This document shows, piece by piece, positions 52,082-64,000 of a stretch of 64,000 nt of DNA (the stretch's first letter is position 1; each line of letters opens with the position of its first letter). The position numbers and the translations under genes are program-made. The notes beneath the pieces are model-generated. The model had not been told where the DNA came from. It worked only from the letters and a program-made list of their open reading frames with translations, and did not search any database. The DNA is from Nigrospora sphaerica. Its lineage: Eukaryota > Ascomycota > Sordariomycetes > Amphisphaeriales > Apiosporaceae. Where the stretch lies: assembly GCA_018287875.1 (NCBI GenBank), contig JAGVVL010000018.1, forward strand, positions 1,166,001-1,230,000, read 5' to 3'.

Positions 52082-54635
52082 GGTGGCCGAACTCGGTAAC
52101 TTGCGGTGTGGCCGGGCGAGGCAAGCGGATGGGGAGACAGGCGAGCGTCCGTTGAACGTTTGCTAGAGCGGCCTGGAACTCGCGGGGAACCCAGCAAGCC
52201 CGCAGGCAAGCCGACTACTTCTTATACAGGATATCTGCAGGGCTGGCTCCCCCCTTCCTTACGACCCTGGCCAACCCGGTGCGGAGGAGAGGGAGCAGCC
52301 CGGCGCATAGCTCCTTTCCATCTCCCGCGGGCACACGGGTATTACATCAACGTCCAACCAAGTGCGTCTCGACCCGTCGGTACGACCGCCAAACAGACAC
52401 GCCGCAAACTGCTATGGCACTACCCCGGACCCGTAGGAGAGACCGCCAGGCGACCGAAACATGGGGGAGGGTACCTGGGGTAGACGATGATGCGGCTCAT
52501 TGGTCACGGAGACCAGGGTTATCTGGGGAACAGATGGGCTCCTCAACAACGTGAGCATGTTCGCCTCCACCTCGGCCCCATGCTATTCGGTCTCTCGAGG
52601 GACCCCTTCGCATTCCTTCCCGGCAACGAGGCGCCATCGGTAACAGATGTACCGCCGACTGCGGGGTGTGGCCGGTCGCCTCCATACTTGGCTTCTCTTG
52701 GCTTCGCCAAGCATTGGAGAGGTCGGCGCGGCGTCAGGCGATTTCGCTGTCGGGTTTCTGCGTCGAGGCGTTCTTGGTGGACTTGGCAGCTACGTACCTA
52801 TTACGAGTTTGCCAGTCGAAATGAGAGACCCCTCCCCGGCGCGCATCCTTCTCCTCGTCCACCGCCCACGGCCGCTAAACCCCAAGTCCGTGGCCTCGTA
52901 GCCGCTGACCCGGTCCTCGCGCCGGTTTCTTCTCCTCGAATAGGGACGATTCTTCAATTCTTAAATTCTTACATATTTCGAGACTGCCCGGACTGGAAAA
53001 TGTGTGTGAGGGTCATAAGATTCATACTGTTTTGGTGAAAAAAGCTCAAGCCAATGCTACATGCGGTAACGCCCTCACTTATGCTCCCTACTTACTTGAT
53101 GTAGTAGAACGTTCCGGGTCGTGACCGGTCGTGCCAAGAGAGGGGTCCAGCAGTGAGGCCAGGCATCCAGTCACACTGATAGGCCGAGGTGGCCATACCC
53201 TACCTGCAGACGCCGGGGATCGGCTCACGTGCGGAAGCTGGGATTAGTGCCGTTCATGCTTGATAGCATTTGTCAGGAAATGTTTGTCTCTACCCAAATG
53301 CCCTACTGCTTGCCCCCTCGTGCGATGGCTGGCCTTGACCACGACACCGCGACCGCCAAATACCAAGCCGTTGAGGAAGGTCCCGTGTCTCTGTCTACTT
53401 CTGGTCTGCATAGCCGAGCTTTTACGACGGTTGGCTCAAATGGTGGCGTTGAAATCAATCACAAGCTGTTTGCCCCATGTAGGGCTTCTAGGTGGAAATT
53501 ATATCTCTACTACAGCGCCACCGTAGCCGGGGGCGTTGAATGCCTCCAGAGATATCATGTACATCTCATAATTTAGGGACAACTCCGCTTTGGCGGCCTG
53601 CGAGCTGAAAAGACCAACGTAGACTCTGGGGCCCGTCTTTGCATACGGAAGTCCCGTGGACAGCTGCTGCTGTAGGAATAAAGATTAATCTCCAGTGATG
53701 AATTGTCGAGAACACTAAGTCTCAGCGATTGTGGATTGTGTGAGACATCACCCGGACCCAGTGGTCGTGCTGGCATACATGGATTGAGTCACCGACTTAT
53801 TTCTCAAGTTCTATCATGAATAGGAATCCTCCAGTTAACGAAACGAATGCTTCATGTTAATGGTAAAGACAGCGCTTGATAGGTTTCAGTGTAGTGGATG
53901 CCAGGTAGCCTAGCATTGATTGGGAGAACCATTGTGAAAGACGTAGGATCGTCCTGTAATTAACAAGGCTTTCTCAGTCTGCGTATTCTCCATTGGTACC
54001 TCTTGCTCGTCCTGCTCTTAACGCCATGCGCTGCTTCCCACAGAGCCCCTTTCCCGTAGTGGAAAAAATTCAGTCATTCGCGACCAAATTGTTCACTAAC
54101 TACTCTCCTTCCACATCTATGTGCGGTGACGGCGATGCAGGCGTCGGTAAACTACTTGCGCAGCCACTTGGGCTATCAAGGGGGCCGAGGCTCATCTGTG
54201 AGAAAGCGACAGCACTAATAGCGCGGTAGAAGGCGACGTAACTTCTTAAAGGTGCTACCAATATGGTCGCGGATACAAGCGATATCTTGCCAGTCTTCCA
54301 TTCCACTGCCCCTAGTGCGGGTCTGTGAAGCGGACCCGGGCTACTAACTGTCCCTAGAACCCTCGGCGACTCTGGGTTTCGCAAAGGTAGAGGGGTATTC
54401 GACCATTTTGCTATTCTTGGAAGACCGTCAAAAGCCAGCGTATGCCTGTGTTCATATCACTACAGGCCTGCTTGACTCGTGGCAAATGACAAGTCGGATA
54501 TGAACATTCAGGAAAACTGATCAGCCGTGCACGTATCGTGTGACTGTAGCGGAGCCACTACAGCGCCGTTCTAACAGTGGACAATTCATAATACCCGGTC
54601 AAGATGGCTCGTCACGACTCTACTCTCGACCCGCA
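52082..54635. other. Intergenic between the MFS gene and the glyoxalase-like gene
   Basis: 2.55 kb. Open frames at 52,487-53,038 and 53,229-53,576 have no recognisable domain and unremarkable composition, so I leave them out. The part after 53,000 is less GC-rich. Confidence 0.4.
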
Positions 54636-55616
54636 CTATCGCGGACCGGCATAAACCAACTCGAGGGCCAAACTGAGCCCCGGGCCGACCTCCCCCCCCA
54701 CGGTGCGGCCCGCAAAGCCGCTCTTGTCCGTGAACAGGTGCAGACGCAGGCTGCCGGGGGTGTCGTCTCCCGGGTCCAGCCGGAACCGGGCCGCCGGGTG
54801 CGCCGACGGGCCCGCGAGCGTCGGCAGGGCCCAGGCCGGCGCGGGCTCGGCCGTGCTTGCGCCCAGCAGGGCGTCGTAAACGCGCGCCAGGTCGGCACGG
54901 GCGGCCGCGGGGGGGGCCAGGGCGACGAGCGCCGCGCCGACGGCGCCGCACGGGTGCCGTGCCGCCCCGTCGTCCTGCTGGTACGGCACCCGCAGCGCAC
55001 GCGGCGTGGCGTCGAGGCACCAAAAGGGCAGGCGGCCGGGCTCCACGGGCTCCACGGCGGCGGCGTCGTCGTCCGGGGGCCGCCGTGACGACGCCGGGGC
55101 CGCCGTCGTCGCCGTCGTCGGGAGGGAGCGGTGGGCGGCGGCGGTGGCCCAGCGCAGCACGGTGCCGTCGGGGCGCGTGCGGCCGCCGGCCACGAGCCCG
55201 GCGTACCGCAGCGGCGTGCCGGCGCGCGCCACCTTGTCGCGGACGGCGGCGAAAGCGGCGGCCTGGGGGATGCCGTCGCCCGCCCCCTTGCCGTCCTCGT
55301 CCCCCGGCGGCAGGGTGAGGGCCCAGTCGATGACGGTGCCCTCGGCCTCGCGGCCCCAGCGGTGGCGCCGCCGCGCGTCGGGGTCCAGCCCCGGCACGAA
55401 GGCGATGAACTCGAGGTAGGCGCCGTCGGCCAGCAGGACGAGCACGTTCTCGGTCCGCCCGTCGGCGTGCCGGCCCCCCGGGTACACGGTGAAAGCGTCG
55501 CGCAGCCACGCGGGCGGCGAGGCCACGAAGGCGTGCGGCACGAGGATGACGACGTGGTCCAGAAGCGGGGCCGTCGGCGTCGGCGGCGGGGCGTTCTTTG
55601 GGTGTGAGGCGGCCAT
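54636..55616 (-). CDS. Glyoxalase-like domain protein
   Basis: 326 aa, single exon, very GC-rich. The start at 55616 (MAASHPKNAPPPT) is chosen because the conserved part begins just after it; an upstream in-frame Met at 55679 would add 21 residues. The motif LLDHVVILVPHAF at residues 18-30 and the following FTVYPGGRHADGRTENVLVLLADGAYLEFIAFVPG match the first betaalphabetabetabeta module of the glyoxalase_3-type family, with a potential metal ligand in LDH. A second module is seen near WCLDATPRALRVPY and in the C-terminal SLRLHLFTDKSGFAGRTVGGEVGPGLSLALELVYAG. Low-complexity Ala/Asp/Pro inserts separate the modules. The family belongs to the vicinal oxygen chelate superfamily; the reaction in fungi is not known to me. 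Confidence 0.8.
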   Translation of the reverse strand: MAASHPKNAPPPTPTAPLLDHVVILVPHAFVASPPAWLRDAFTVYPGGRHADGRTENVLVLLADGAYLEFIAFVPGLDPDARRRHRWGREAEGTVIDWALTLPPGDEDGKGAGDGIPQAAAFAAVRDKVARAGTPLRYAGLVAGGRTRPDGTVLRWATAAAHRSLPTTATTAAPASSRRPPDDDAAAVEPVEPGRLPFWCLDATPRALRVPYQQDDGAARHPCGAVGAALVALAPPAAARADLARVYDALLGASTAEPAPAWALPTLAGPSAHPAARFRLDPGDDTPGSLRLHLFTDKSGFAGRTVGGEVGPGLSLALELVYAGPR

Positions 55617-57156
55617 TTGGTCCTTGATTGCCGCTGGGTATGCGGGTGCAGATGGAGGCGGCAATGCGCGAGCTGCCACAAAGCTGATGAACGAGTACGG
55701 GAAAGCGAATCGGCGTCGTCGTCGATGGCAAGAAGAGTCAATGGGCGGCGCATTCCGGCCAGTGTGATGGCGTGCTTGCGGGGGGCCGTCGGGGTTAAAC
55801 TGGGAGCCTCTGGCGTTTGAGGCCGTTCAATGCCGCCGGGCCCTACATCTTTCGTTTCTTCTGGGTACCATCTACAACCTTTTGCGTGTGTCTTGATTCG
55901 AGGAAGCTACCAGATTCCGAGAATCGGGTACAGTCGCCTCCCTTTTTAATAGGCGTAGATCAAGTTCGACGCTATTGCGGCTCTAGATGATCAGGCACAC
56001 CATAATCCACCGCAACAATCCTGCGTCCCGAACCACCCGCCACAACAGCACCCGTTAAGCGACGGAGAATGCCCTCCACTAGAAGAACGGGCGAGCCGAA
56101 GGGCCGGTGCTTCGAGCCTTCGGGCTCCAGATATGGTAGGGCTTGAAAGGGGCAATAATTCGAGCATACTGCAACTAGCACCCCTCTCTATATTTTCCTG
56201 AAGCATGCCTGTTGAACCTTAAACCACCAAGGACTAAAAACGATACAAGGGGTTATGAGCTTCATGTACTCTGCCGTGGTCCCGAAAGGGACTGTACGTG
56301 ACATCGTTCTTGTCCTGACCGTTCATAAGGTGGGAATATAATTTGCCTCCCATTTGTCTCTTTGCACACCTCTTGGTCACTCCTGCGTCATTGGAGGTCG
56401 GTTTATACATGTTATCGCAACTGAAATCGAAGTACCAGAACTTTTATGCCTAGGGTCAGGTTGGTTTCAGCACACGAGAACGGCTCAGCTCGAACATCAG
56501 GGGTTTCGATACACCCGCGGGGCAAAGACTCCAAGCATCGGATTTTCCAGGCATTCAGGAAATCCAGGAGAGCTTTGAGGTCAACAGGCCAGTAGTCCAA
56601 TATTTCTTTTCTGCGTTGAAGTTCTGGGTGAACGCCGCATCACGTCCAATTTGTGTTGTCGAACAATACTATGCACGCTGCCGTCCTGAGTGCATCATGT
56701 GAGGCCATCCGCCGGCCGAGACGTGTTAGTTGCAGCGGAGCATGGATACGGGATATGGGATCCTGATGACCTTTTACCGAGCATACTCCTCCGTCTATAT
56801 TTGTATGGCATCAGTCTGAAGGCGCTCCAATAGCCCCAAGCCAGCAAGAAATGGTGGCATCTAAGTGACCCGATAGCAAACACCCCAGACACGCGGCCAC
56901 CAAGCCGTGAACCACGGTGTTCGAGCCAACATGGCGGCTCTGCTACTGAAACCGTAGTCTGGCAAAATTTGCTGACCAGGCCTCTTGTTTGTGTACAGGG
57001 CGGGGACAAGTGCGCCTCCCCACCGCCAGCTCTTCTCCCTCTCCCACAGCCGGCATCGCCTAATTTCACAAGAGGCTTGAACAAAGCACACGCGTGACTA
57101 CATAATGCTGTTTCCTAAACGACGTCCTCGATTCGGGGGGCACTCCTTCCGACGCC
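55617..57156. other. Intergenic, glyoxalase-like gene to Cys-rich membrane protein candidate
   Basis: 1.54 kb between divergent genes. No recognisable coding, RNA gene or repeat. Confidence 0.4.
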
Positions 57157-57898
57157 ATGGCTGTCAAGCTCGGTGGTGTCTCCTCCTGTTGCCGGAAGAA
57201 TTGTAGGTGCTACGCAGAGGGCACTCGCGTGCCCAGCTCAAACCCAACACAACACCAACAGAGTTGCACCGACGGCAAGTGGGAGACCACCGCGAGCACC
57301 GATTCGTGACCATCGTCACCCAACCGCTATCGCTTTGTACGGCCCCTACTGAGTGATGAATCGGCAGAGGCCAAGCCAAGGTGATAACGCCTCAAGACGG
57401 CACGGAAATATCCGTCAAGCCACGCCCCGACAAGCAAGGGAAGCCTGGTTGCAGCGGACAGGAGAAGAGCGATTGCTGCAACAGGGCCGGGCTCTTCTTC
57501 GTGTACAACCCGGGCGAGGTCACGCACTGCATTGATTCAACGGCGCGTCCACGGCGAACGAGCAGGCATCCGCGGGATCGGCAGCGTCCACAGGCCCCGG
57601 TGGAGCGGCCGGGCTGCCCTGGTACAGAGACACGGTCGTGATTGGGCTCCTGGCGGGCGTCGGCGCCGCGCCCGCCCTGCTTTGGGGGATCATCGTGGTC
57701 ATATGGCGCCCGGCGTGGATTGCACGAGACGGCACCACGTCATTGACGGTTGGAACCACCTCCACAGTCCGGGGGCAGAGAAGGAAGAAGGAGAGGGTGC
57801 CCCTTCGAGGACGTCTGGCCTCATTCCTCAATGAAAGCCTGCCCGGCAGATCTATCAGTTCGGGTGGGTTCCCGGCAGAGGAAGATGGCGGCAAGTAG
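57157..57898 (+). CDS. Possible Cys-rich single-pass membrane protein, gene structure unresolved
   Basis: Three protein-like pieces follow each other on the + strand in different frames. The first (from ATG 57157) reads MAVKLGGVSSCCRKNCRCYAEGTRVPSS, then QSCTDGKWETTAS. The second (to about 57535) reads CSGQEKSDCCNRAGLFFVYNPGEVTHCID. The third gives a Ser/Ala/Gly-rich linker (NGASTANEQASAGSAAS), a membrane helix (VVIGLLAGVGAAPALLWGIIVVIW) and a basic cytosolic tail ending at 57898. Cys-rich ectodomain, Ser/Thr linker, one helix and a short tail is a common layout among fungal surface proteins. The frame changes could reflect introns whose sites I could not place, a sequencing error near 57,530, or decay. 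No signal peptide is seen at the proposed start. Confidence 0.35.
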
Positions 57899-58493
57899 GC
57901 GTTGCTGTTGCGGCCAACCTCGTCGCGTAGCACATCCGGACAGGCCATTCCCCACGAAGGAACCACCTACAAACCCACCTGACATCTGCGAGATGGGTCA
58001 GGAACTTCTCGAGCGTCGTGATAATTACGTTGTTGTCCTCGAGGCCGCCTGTGCCGTGTCCAGCGTTGCATCGTGGGCGGGCTTAACCCGCTGGGGTGGG
58101 AAAGCACAGCCTAAGTGCCTAGGATAGACCTGGCCGGGCGACGTGTGTAGGGCAGCTCGCGCGCTGGAGTCGGTCGCGGAGGAAGCCGAGAGGACCCTTG
58201 GTGGCTTGGGCCGGATGCGACGTTAATAATTGTTTCCCATGTAGCAAAGATTCCACGTGGCCGGGTAACGAAGGGGATGGAGCGCGACGGCCTCACGAGA
58301 AAAGGCCATGATTCATTCGGGCGGGGGAGCGGCGCCACTTAGACCGCCGGCATCGTCGTCGCCGTCGCAGCCGTGACACCGCCAAAGCCATGGTGCTCAC
58401 CCCGACCCGATGTACATTGTCTCCTTCCCCTTCTCTCTGTCTCTCTCCTTTTTCTCTTTTTTTCCTCTCTCCCCCCCTCTGTCACTGTGTTGG

Positions 58494-58498
<5 letters not shown>

Positions 58499-58533
<35 letters not shown>

Positions 58534-58534
58534 C
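58499..58534. repeat. (GT)n microsatellite running into (GC)n
   Basis: About 13 GT units followed by five GC units. Confidence 0.95.
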
Positions 58535-60264
58535 TAGAGTCGACCGTTTGCGGGCAGACAGGCCCGTAGGGTCAGTCATCGCCCAGAAACGCCATGCCGT
58601 TCTATCGGGATAGCGAGATGGGCAATTCTAGTGTGGCGGACCGGCCTCGTCCGGACATTAGGAGGCGTATTTTTAGGGCCGCTGGTTCGTGCTATTGAAT
58701 TGAACCCAAGATGAGGGGGGGGGAAACAGGAATTGAACGGAAACGGCGCCGTGGGCTCGACTCAATTGCCCATCGGACCAAGGCTCTAACTCCGTACTTG
58801 CTTAGTCGCTGGGGCTAGGATCTGGATCGGTGTCGCTGCAGCTCGTGTGTACGATCCGCCCAGTCAGCGGCTGTCGTTACCAGTGGCCTGGAACGCGAGG
58901 ACAAAAAGTCTGTTCGGCCAGGCGTAGGAGGACGATGCGTTTTGGCCGGCCCTATTTTCCTGGGCTCTGCATACTATACCTAGGCGCGCCTTGCACACGC
59001 ATGTATGGTCTACGGACGCGCCTGCTTGCGGCGGTGGTCGTGTATCAGTACGACATATAACATACTTTTGGGGATCGGCGAACAATCCAGAAGAATTCTA
59101 GTTCATGCCGTCCCCTGCGCTGCTCCTGCTCGGTTCTCGGCCCCTTCCCCCGCCCTTCCCTCCGCGGCTTTGCTTCTGTTCCACGCCTTCTCCGACGGGT
59201 AAATGTGCAAGCACCCATGTGTGTGTGTGTGTGTATGAAGTACTGCGTATACGGATACCTACCACTACCACTAGGTATTCCTCCTCCAGCACGGGACAAT
59301 TAGCGGGCGCGGGGAGCGCCGATCGTATTCGGATCGGGACGGTTCCGCACCCGCGACCAATCCAGGACAAGAGCCGATCACCAACGGTAATTTGACCCCT
59401 CAGGCCACGCGAACCGAGGAAAGGAACGAACAGAACCGGGGCAAAAGACAGGGACGGGCGAGGCCAAGGCGGAAATGGAGGGTGGTAAAGGAAGAGCCGC
59501 CGGCTTTAGGCCCGGCGTCGAAGCCAAAACCAGACCACCCACAGCACGGCAGGCAGATGATGGTGAGGAGACGGACCCAGAAACTACGAGACAGCTCGGT
59601 GCTACTAAGTGGGAGGAGGGTGAGAAGGTCGAGGCGTGGCGCAAAGCGGGTGACGGCAATCATGGGCCGAGTGGGTTTTTCTTTTTTTTTCCAGCTTTAC
59701 CGGGCCTACTGTACGGATGGCCGGCCAGGGCGCATCGCGAAGAGAGCGTACAGTACCTAAAGTACCTATCCACGTAGGTAATTCGTAGGGCGCTATGCTG
59801 TGGTGCGCTGCAATGTGGTGCCGTGCTGGGTCCCGTACCTGGGAGTGGATGGAGGGGAACAGATGGGATGGGACGCATGTTACGTCCGTATCGACGGATT
59901 ACCAATATGCAGCGGCAATGGGTGCGACGCAGAGTGCCGAAGGGCACGGGCGCCGAGATATCATCTGGAAATGTCGCGATGCGTGCTGATAAGGCGGCCC
60001 AGCAGTTAATTGCATGCAGACGTCCGAAGGGCCAAGCAGTGACAAGGACAGGCCCGTTCGGTGGCTGAGCCGAGGGAAAACCGACCATGTGCATCGCGGA
60101 CCTCTTGCACACGCCGGGCGCGTCAGCTTTTGGTAAGCAGCAGAGACCACGATGTTGAGTCGTGTAGCGTTGCAGCCTCTTGTTTTATTTCCCCATTACT
60201 CTTTTCCTTGTCATCTCTCTGTCTGAATACAGTACGAGCGGGGTACGGACGGGACAGAAGGGAA

Positions 60265-60350
60265 GGAGGAGAGGGGGAAGAGACACTGGGAGAGACAGAG
60301 AGAGACAGAGAGAGGAGGAGAGGGAGAGGGAGGAGAGAGAGAGAGCGCGC
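60265..60350. repeat. GA-rich purine tract
   Basis: Imperfect GAGA/GGAGA repeats, almost pure purine on the + strand, with motifs such as GAGAGACAGAGAGAG. Confidence 0.8.
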
Positions 60351-60852
60351 GGATGTCTGTGTGTGTGCATCCGGGTGAGTGTGGGTGGTGATCACAAACA
60401 GGTGGGCTTCTGGATGGCTGGCATTTGCCGAAAACTGGTCGGTGAGCGCCCTGTGGCCTGACGTCCGTGAAAGGGGCGGCGCCAGGGCAGGATGAGCAAA
60501 ATACGGAGTCGGTCCCTGGCACGCACACAGACGTGCAGACAGACCAGCAGAAAGCGAGGAACGGGCTCGACGGACCCAGGCCGTGCTGGGTCAGGCCATG
60601 GCCTCCATCCCATCCCCTCCCCTCCCCTCCGCCCCGTCCAGCAGCACTCGATGGATGTCATCCGCCATTCGCCGTCGGTTCCGAAGAAGAGCGGACGAGC
60701 ACCACCAGTTGCCAATTTGGCACCCGCTGCAAGTCCTCGCCCGTGATCCAACCACCCCGTCACAGCCCCCGACCGAGCTCACGGACAGGCCAGCTCGGTG
60801 CCAGGTACAGCACAGGCTTCGACAGGCATTAGCCCATCACAAAACAAACACA

Positions 60853-60853
<1 letters not shown>

Positions 60854-60899
<46 letters not shown>
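60854..60899. repeat. (AC)n microsatellite
   Basis: About 23 AC units without interruption. Confidence 0.95.
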
Positions 60900-60902
<3 letters not shown>

Positions 60903-61755
60903 GCTTACTCGGGGCAGGCATCTCGTCAGCGCTGCACTGCCTGCTCCCTCATCTACTATAGATCAAACCAGGAGCCGGGGATGGGCCGGCAGCTCGGAAA
61001 CCCTGTAGGGGCGGATCCCCGGTTGGGGTCCTGCGGCACGTCTGAAGAGGGGGGTTTGAATGCCCGTCCCCGTCGACAGCCCAAGCAGAGCCAAGATCGG
61101 AAACAAACGGGATGGCGCCAACCGAAAAGGAGCCTGCTTGGCGTGTAAGCCATGTAGGTACATTATGTGCGTGTCCGTGTGAATGCGTGTAAGGGAGGGC
61201 GAGGGGGCGCGAGAGCGAGATAGGGAAGGGCGCGGCGGGAGGCGGGAGGCGCGAGCGCACCCAATGCGTGTGTGTATGTGGGTGTGGGTGCGCATGTATG
61301 CGTGCACGTCTGTGTGCGTGCCTGCAGGCGAGCGCGACGATGAGATGAGCACTCGCGAGATGCGACGAAGCAGGTCCGAAATTGGAAAAGGTAAACATAG
61401 AACCAACTAATCAGCAGGTGGCATGTTTACGTCTGGCCTGCGTGTACTTATGCAGTACCCCGCCCCAATTCCGTTCCGTCCATGTACCACTCATAGCGTG
61501 CGCTTCGTACACGAACGGAGAATATGCAACAGGGCCTGTAGCCCACCACAGGGGCGCTTCGGGCATCTGTGCCCTGCCCGCCTGAGGGGGAGGGTAGGCA
61601 AGTCGGTACTTATCAACATAAAATGTGTAGCCGCATGTAGCCCGGGAGAGCGGGAATGTAGGGATCACCAGTGACCGAATAGGCCGTAACGGAGCGCGGG
61701 ACGACACGGACCTCCGACGGAGGAACACGCGCCCGGGGCAGGAGACACGCTGGCT

Positions 61756-61776
61756 CGACGACGACGACGACGACGG
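61756..61776. repeat. (CGA)n trinucleotide repeat
   Basis: About seven CGA units in a row. Confidence 0.85.
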
Positions 61777-64000
61777 GGAAAGTCCCTGGACGGCGAGGAG
61801 GCAACCGAGGACCCAAGGGAGTCGTGATGAGCTCTGTCGCCCAAGTATGAAACAAGCTCAATACCGCGCCTGCGCGCCGATATATTGCTCAAGCTTCTCA
61901 GATAGACAAACACGACAATGATGCCATGGATGTGGGTTCGGCCGACAAGGGCACACCCGGGCCGGGGCAGCGCCGGCTTATGGGGAAGGGGCTCCTTGGG
62001 GGGCTCCACGCGCGGTACGCGTGAATAAGGACACCAGGGGCAATTGTGCAAAACTGATTCGGAGCGCGTCGAGAAGTCGCCAATTCACCGGGCCAGCAGA
62101 TGCGGATTACCGAGTCTCCAGCGCCCAGGCTTGGTAGTGTGTACCCCGTTGCAGTACCTCTACCCACGTACTACTACTGCCTTAGGTAAGTAATCAATCA
62201 GCGTACACCATAACGCTACCCTGGGAACCGGCCTGTTTCCCACGCGGCGCCGTCGCCGGGCCAGCGCGTGGCTCATTTCGTTCGTTCCCTCCAGCTGGGA
62301 TCGACGACCCTTGCAGCGACGTATCCTACGCAGTATGTGTGTCCATACGGCATGTGTACGTACTCACTAAGCAGTAATAAGTTTACAGGGTCGAGAAATT
62401 CCGCGGCATGGTGATGATGATGTAGTGCAGGAACGAATGACGGAGCTGGGCGCCGTGCCGACGGGAGAGTCGTGGATAGCAAGCATGCTTTTACCCAGAT
62501 CCCTGAGCATATGCTACCGATGATGGGATATGCAGCGGGAGCCTCACGGTTTGGCTATTAGTAGGCACCTCCTATATACTTGGCCCGGAAAAAAAGCCCA
62601 CGTACTAAAAGATAGTTGCAGATTATTACTCAGCTGACGGACCGATGTAAACAGGTAGTTCAGTTGCTAGGGGCCGCCAAGGGCGTCGTCCCAAATACAG
62701 CACCTACAAATGATGGATCAACCAACGGCCAACCTTCTTTGATGCGCTCCTTGCCTGGTCGGTGGCGTGCTCTTGGGGCTTGAAACGTTACTGCTAGCAG
62801 GGTCGACGAGCAAACAAACGACCCGGGTCAGGATCGAATGACGATAGGCACGCCAGGGACAGAGCTACTTCGCCTCCGCCGACACGTGGTCGACAGGGCA
62901 AGCTGCGCTGTGGGAGGTGGCCACCAGGTCTGAGCGAGGAGGGTAGAGCCACAAGAGCAAATCGTCCGACCCATGTCCACCTTCCTCGGATCGACCGAGG
63001 GGATCCCTGTCGTGCGGTGTCGGCGACCGACACTCTTCGTGCTGGTCGTGGTGGTGGTCGACAAACATGTTTCCTCACGCCCCATCCCGGTGGCAGACAA
63101 TGCATACATACATAGCCTCCTGCCCAACCTGCATGCTCGCATGTACAGTACATCCGGCCCTATTGTGTCCTGTTTTTGCCGTCGCCGTTGCTTCCTCTCG
63201 TCTGCGCTCCTACATATGTATATAGGCGGGTTTACGTCAAGTACAAATCAATCGGCCGCCCAGGTAGGCGCGTCTACGGGTGTAGATCAAAACCAAATGA
63301 CCTTCTGGCCGTTTCATCTGATCATGGCACGCGCCCGTCCTGGGCGGGTTGGTTTTCTCAATTTCGTGATGGCCGCAAGGGTTTGGCTTCTTCGGCCCCC
63401 TTCCTCCCGCTAAAGGGGAGGGGCTGGAGCGAGATCGTGCTGTCAGAAAAGGTCGGTCGGGCTTTGGTGTGCCGTTAGCACTGCGCTTGTTTCCCCTAGT
63501 TGGTGGGTTGGATCGCAACGCTAGCGAGCTAGGTGCCTCTCTTTGCACCCGTTTGGCGTCCGTTCCTGCCGTCCCGTCCTATCGGCAGAGATGCTAGCTA
63601 CATCGTACCTACGAAGAGAGGGGGGGGGGAGCTAGCGAGGCACGAGAGCGCGGGCGGTCGGGAAGACATGTCAAAGAGAAAGAGAGAGGGAGAGGGAGAG
63701 AGAAAGCCAGAGAGAGGAGCCCATCCGTTGCTCGAGGGGGTCCAAGTGTTTCAGGTGGGGCAGTAATTCCAGAGCGTGCATGGCTATCCCTGTCTAGCTC
63801 CATGACGATGAGAAGACGATGCGCGGTTGATCACCAACAGGAGCCGAATGGGGGCTACGAATGAGCGCCCGAAGGGGGGCCAGAGAGGGGACGGAAAAGA
63901 GGAAGCAGACGAGAGAAAGAAAAGAAAACGGAGATCAGAAACGACACTGAGTGGTCCTCGCTCGGGACGCGACGCGACGTGTGCGTTTTGGGTGCTTGCC

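Larger units (their letters stand above)
57899..64000. other. Gene-free region rich in microsatellites
   Basis: 6.1 kb in which I cannot support any gene. It contains a CT-rich tract (about 58,425-58,485), GT, GA, CA and CGA repeats, a pyrimidine/purine-biased stretch near 60,270-60,345, a TG-rich stretch at 61,155-61,335 and a GA-rich segment at 63,670-63,715. No telomere repeat is visible. It could be a long regulatory region and 5' leader of a gene beyond the right edge, or simply gene-poor DNA. Confidence 0.45.

Noticed and set aside
54586..55753. Two further long minus-strand frames over the glyoxalase-like gene
   Set aside because: Extreme GC content keeps all frames open; these are Arg/Pro/Thr runs without the glyoxalase motifs.
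58700..58810. Possible minus-strand tRNA with TTCAATTCC
   Set aside because: The flanking bases cannot form the T-stem and no cloverleaf results.
1..64000. CRISPR arrays, bacterial operons, replication origins, telomere repeats
   Set aside because: Spliced eukaryotic genes and fungal transposons throughout; no regularly spaced repeats and no TTAGGG arrays seen.

Overview
The window comes from a filamentous ascomycete, most likely a Sordariomycete (Sordariales/Chaetomiaceae would fit; this is inferred from gene content, not tested). It shows short 50-100 nt introns with GTRAGT-type donors and CTRAC branch sites, typical fungal families (zuotin, Slt11, Mzm1, Mcp1, DUF3176, Dal5-like transporter), and transposons carrying repeat-induced point mutation (RIP), seen as many TGG-to-TAG changes and transition-only LTR differences.

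Layout. 0.1-4.3 kb: housekeeping block with zuotin (-), the LYR factor Mzm1 (+, divergent from zuotin) and the splicing factor Slt11 (-). 4.3-7.6 kb: no recognisable gene. 7.6-16.3 kb: a DUF3176 membrane protein (+), a C2H2 protein of the GPATCH8/ZNF804 type (-), Mcp1/DUF1691 (+), a small Cys-rich protein (+), a RING-YEATS fusion (+) and a serine hydrolase of the phospholipase/carboxylesterase family (-). 16.3-19.0 kb: decayed or intergenic DNA.

18,982-42,150 is one nested transposon stack. The outermost unit is a pogo/Fot element (Pogo-A) with TIRs and TA duplications. Its transposase gene is split by four insertions: a second pogo (Pogo-B, 19,301-21,145); a TIR-bounded composite (21,307-25,030) that carries decayed Gypsy gag-pol and a SINE-like insert; a solo LTR (25,065-34,996) that itself holds a young chromovirus Gypsy-1 (25,433-34,833); and a RIP-damaged chromovirus Gypsy-2 (35,814-41,724). 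Each boundary except the composite has a matching target-site duplication. Removing the insertions leaves about 1.74 kb, the normal size of a pogo element. Gypsy-1 has LTRs that look identical and no RIP. Between pol and its 3' LTR it carries a spliced gene on the opposite strand with at least four introns; I regard this as the most interesting object in the window.

42.2-57.9 kb: a salicylate-hydroxylase-like FAD protein with eroded cofactor motifs (+), a protein combining an E2-like (UBC) domain, an F-box and an RGG tail (-), an eight-exon Dal5-type MFS transporter (-), a glyoxalase-like protein (-) and a doubtful Cys-rich single-pass membrane protein (+). 57.9-64 kb is gene-free as far as I can see and rich in microsatellites. 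The host genes do not form an evident pathway or cluster; the window reads as ordinary gene space interrupted by a transposon nest.
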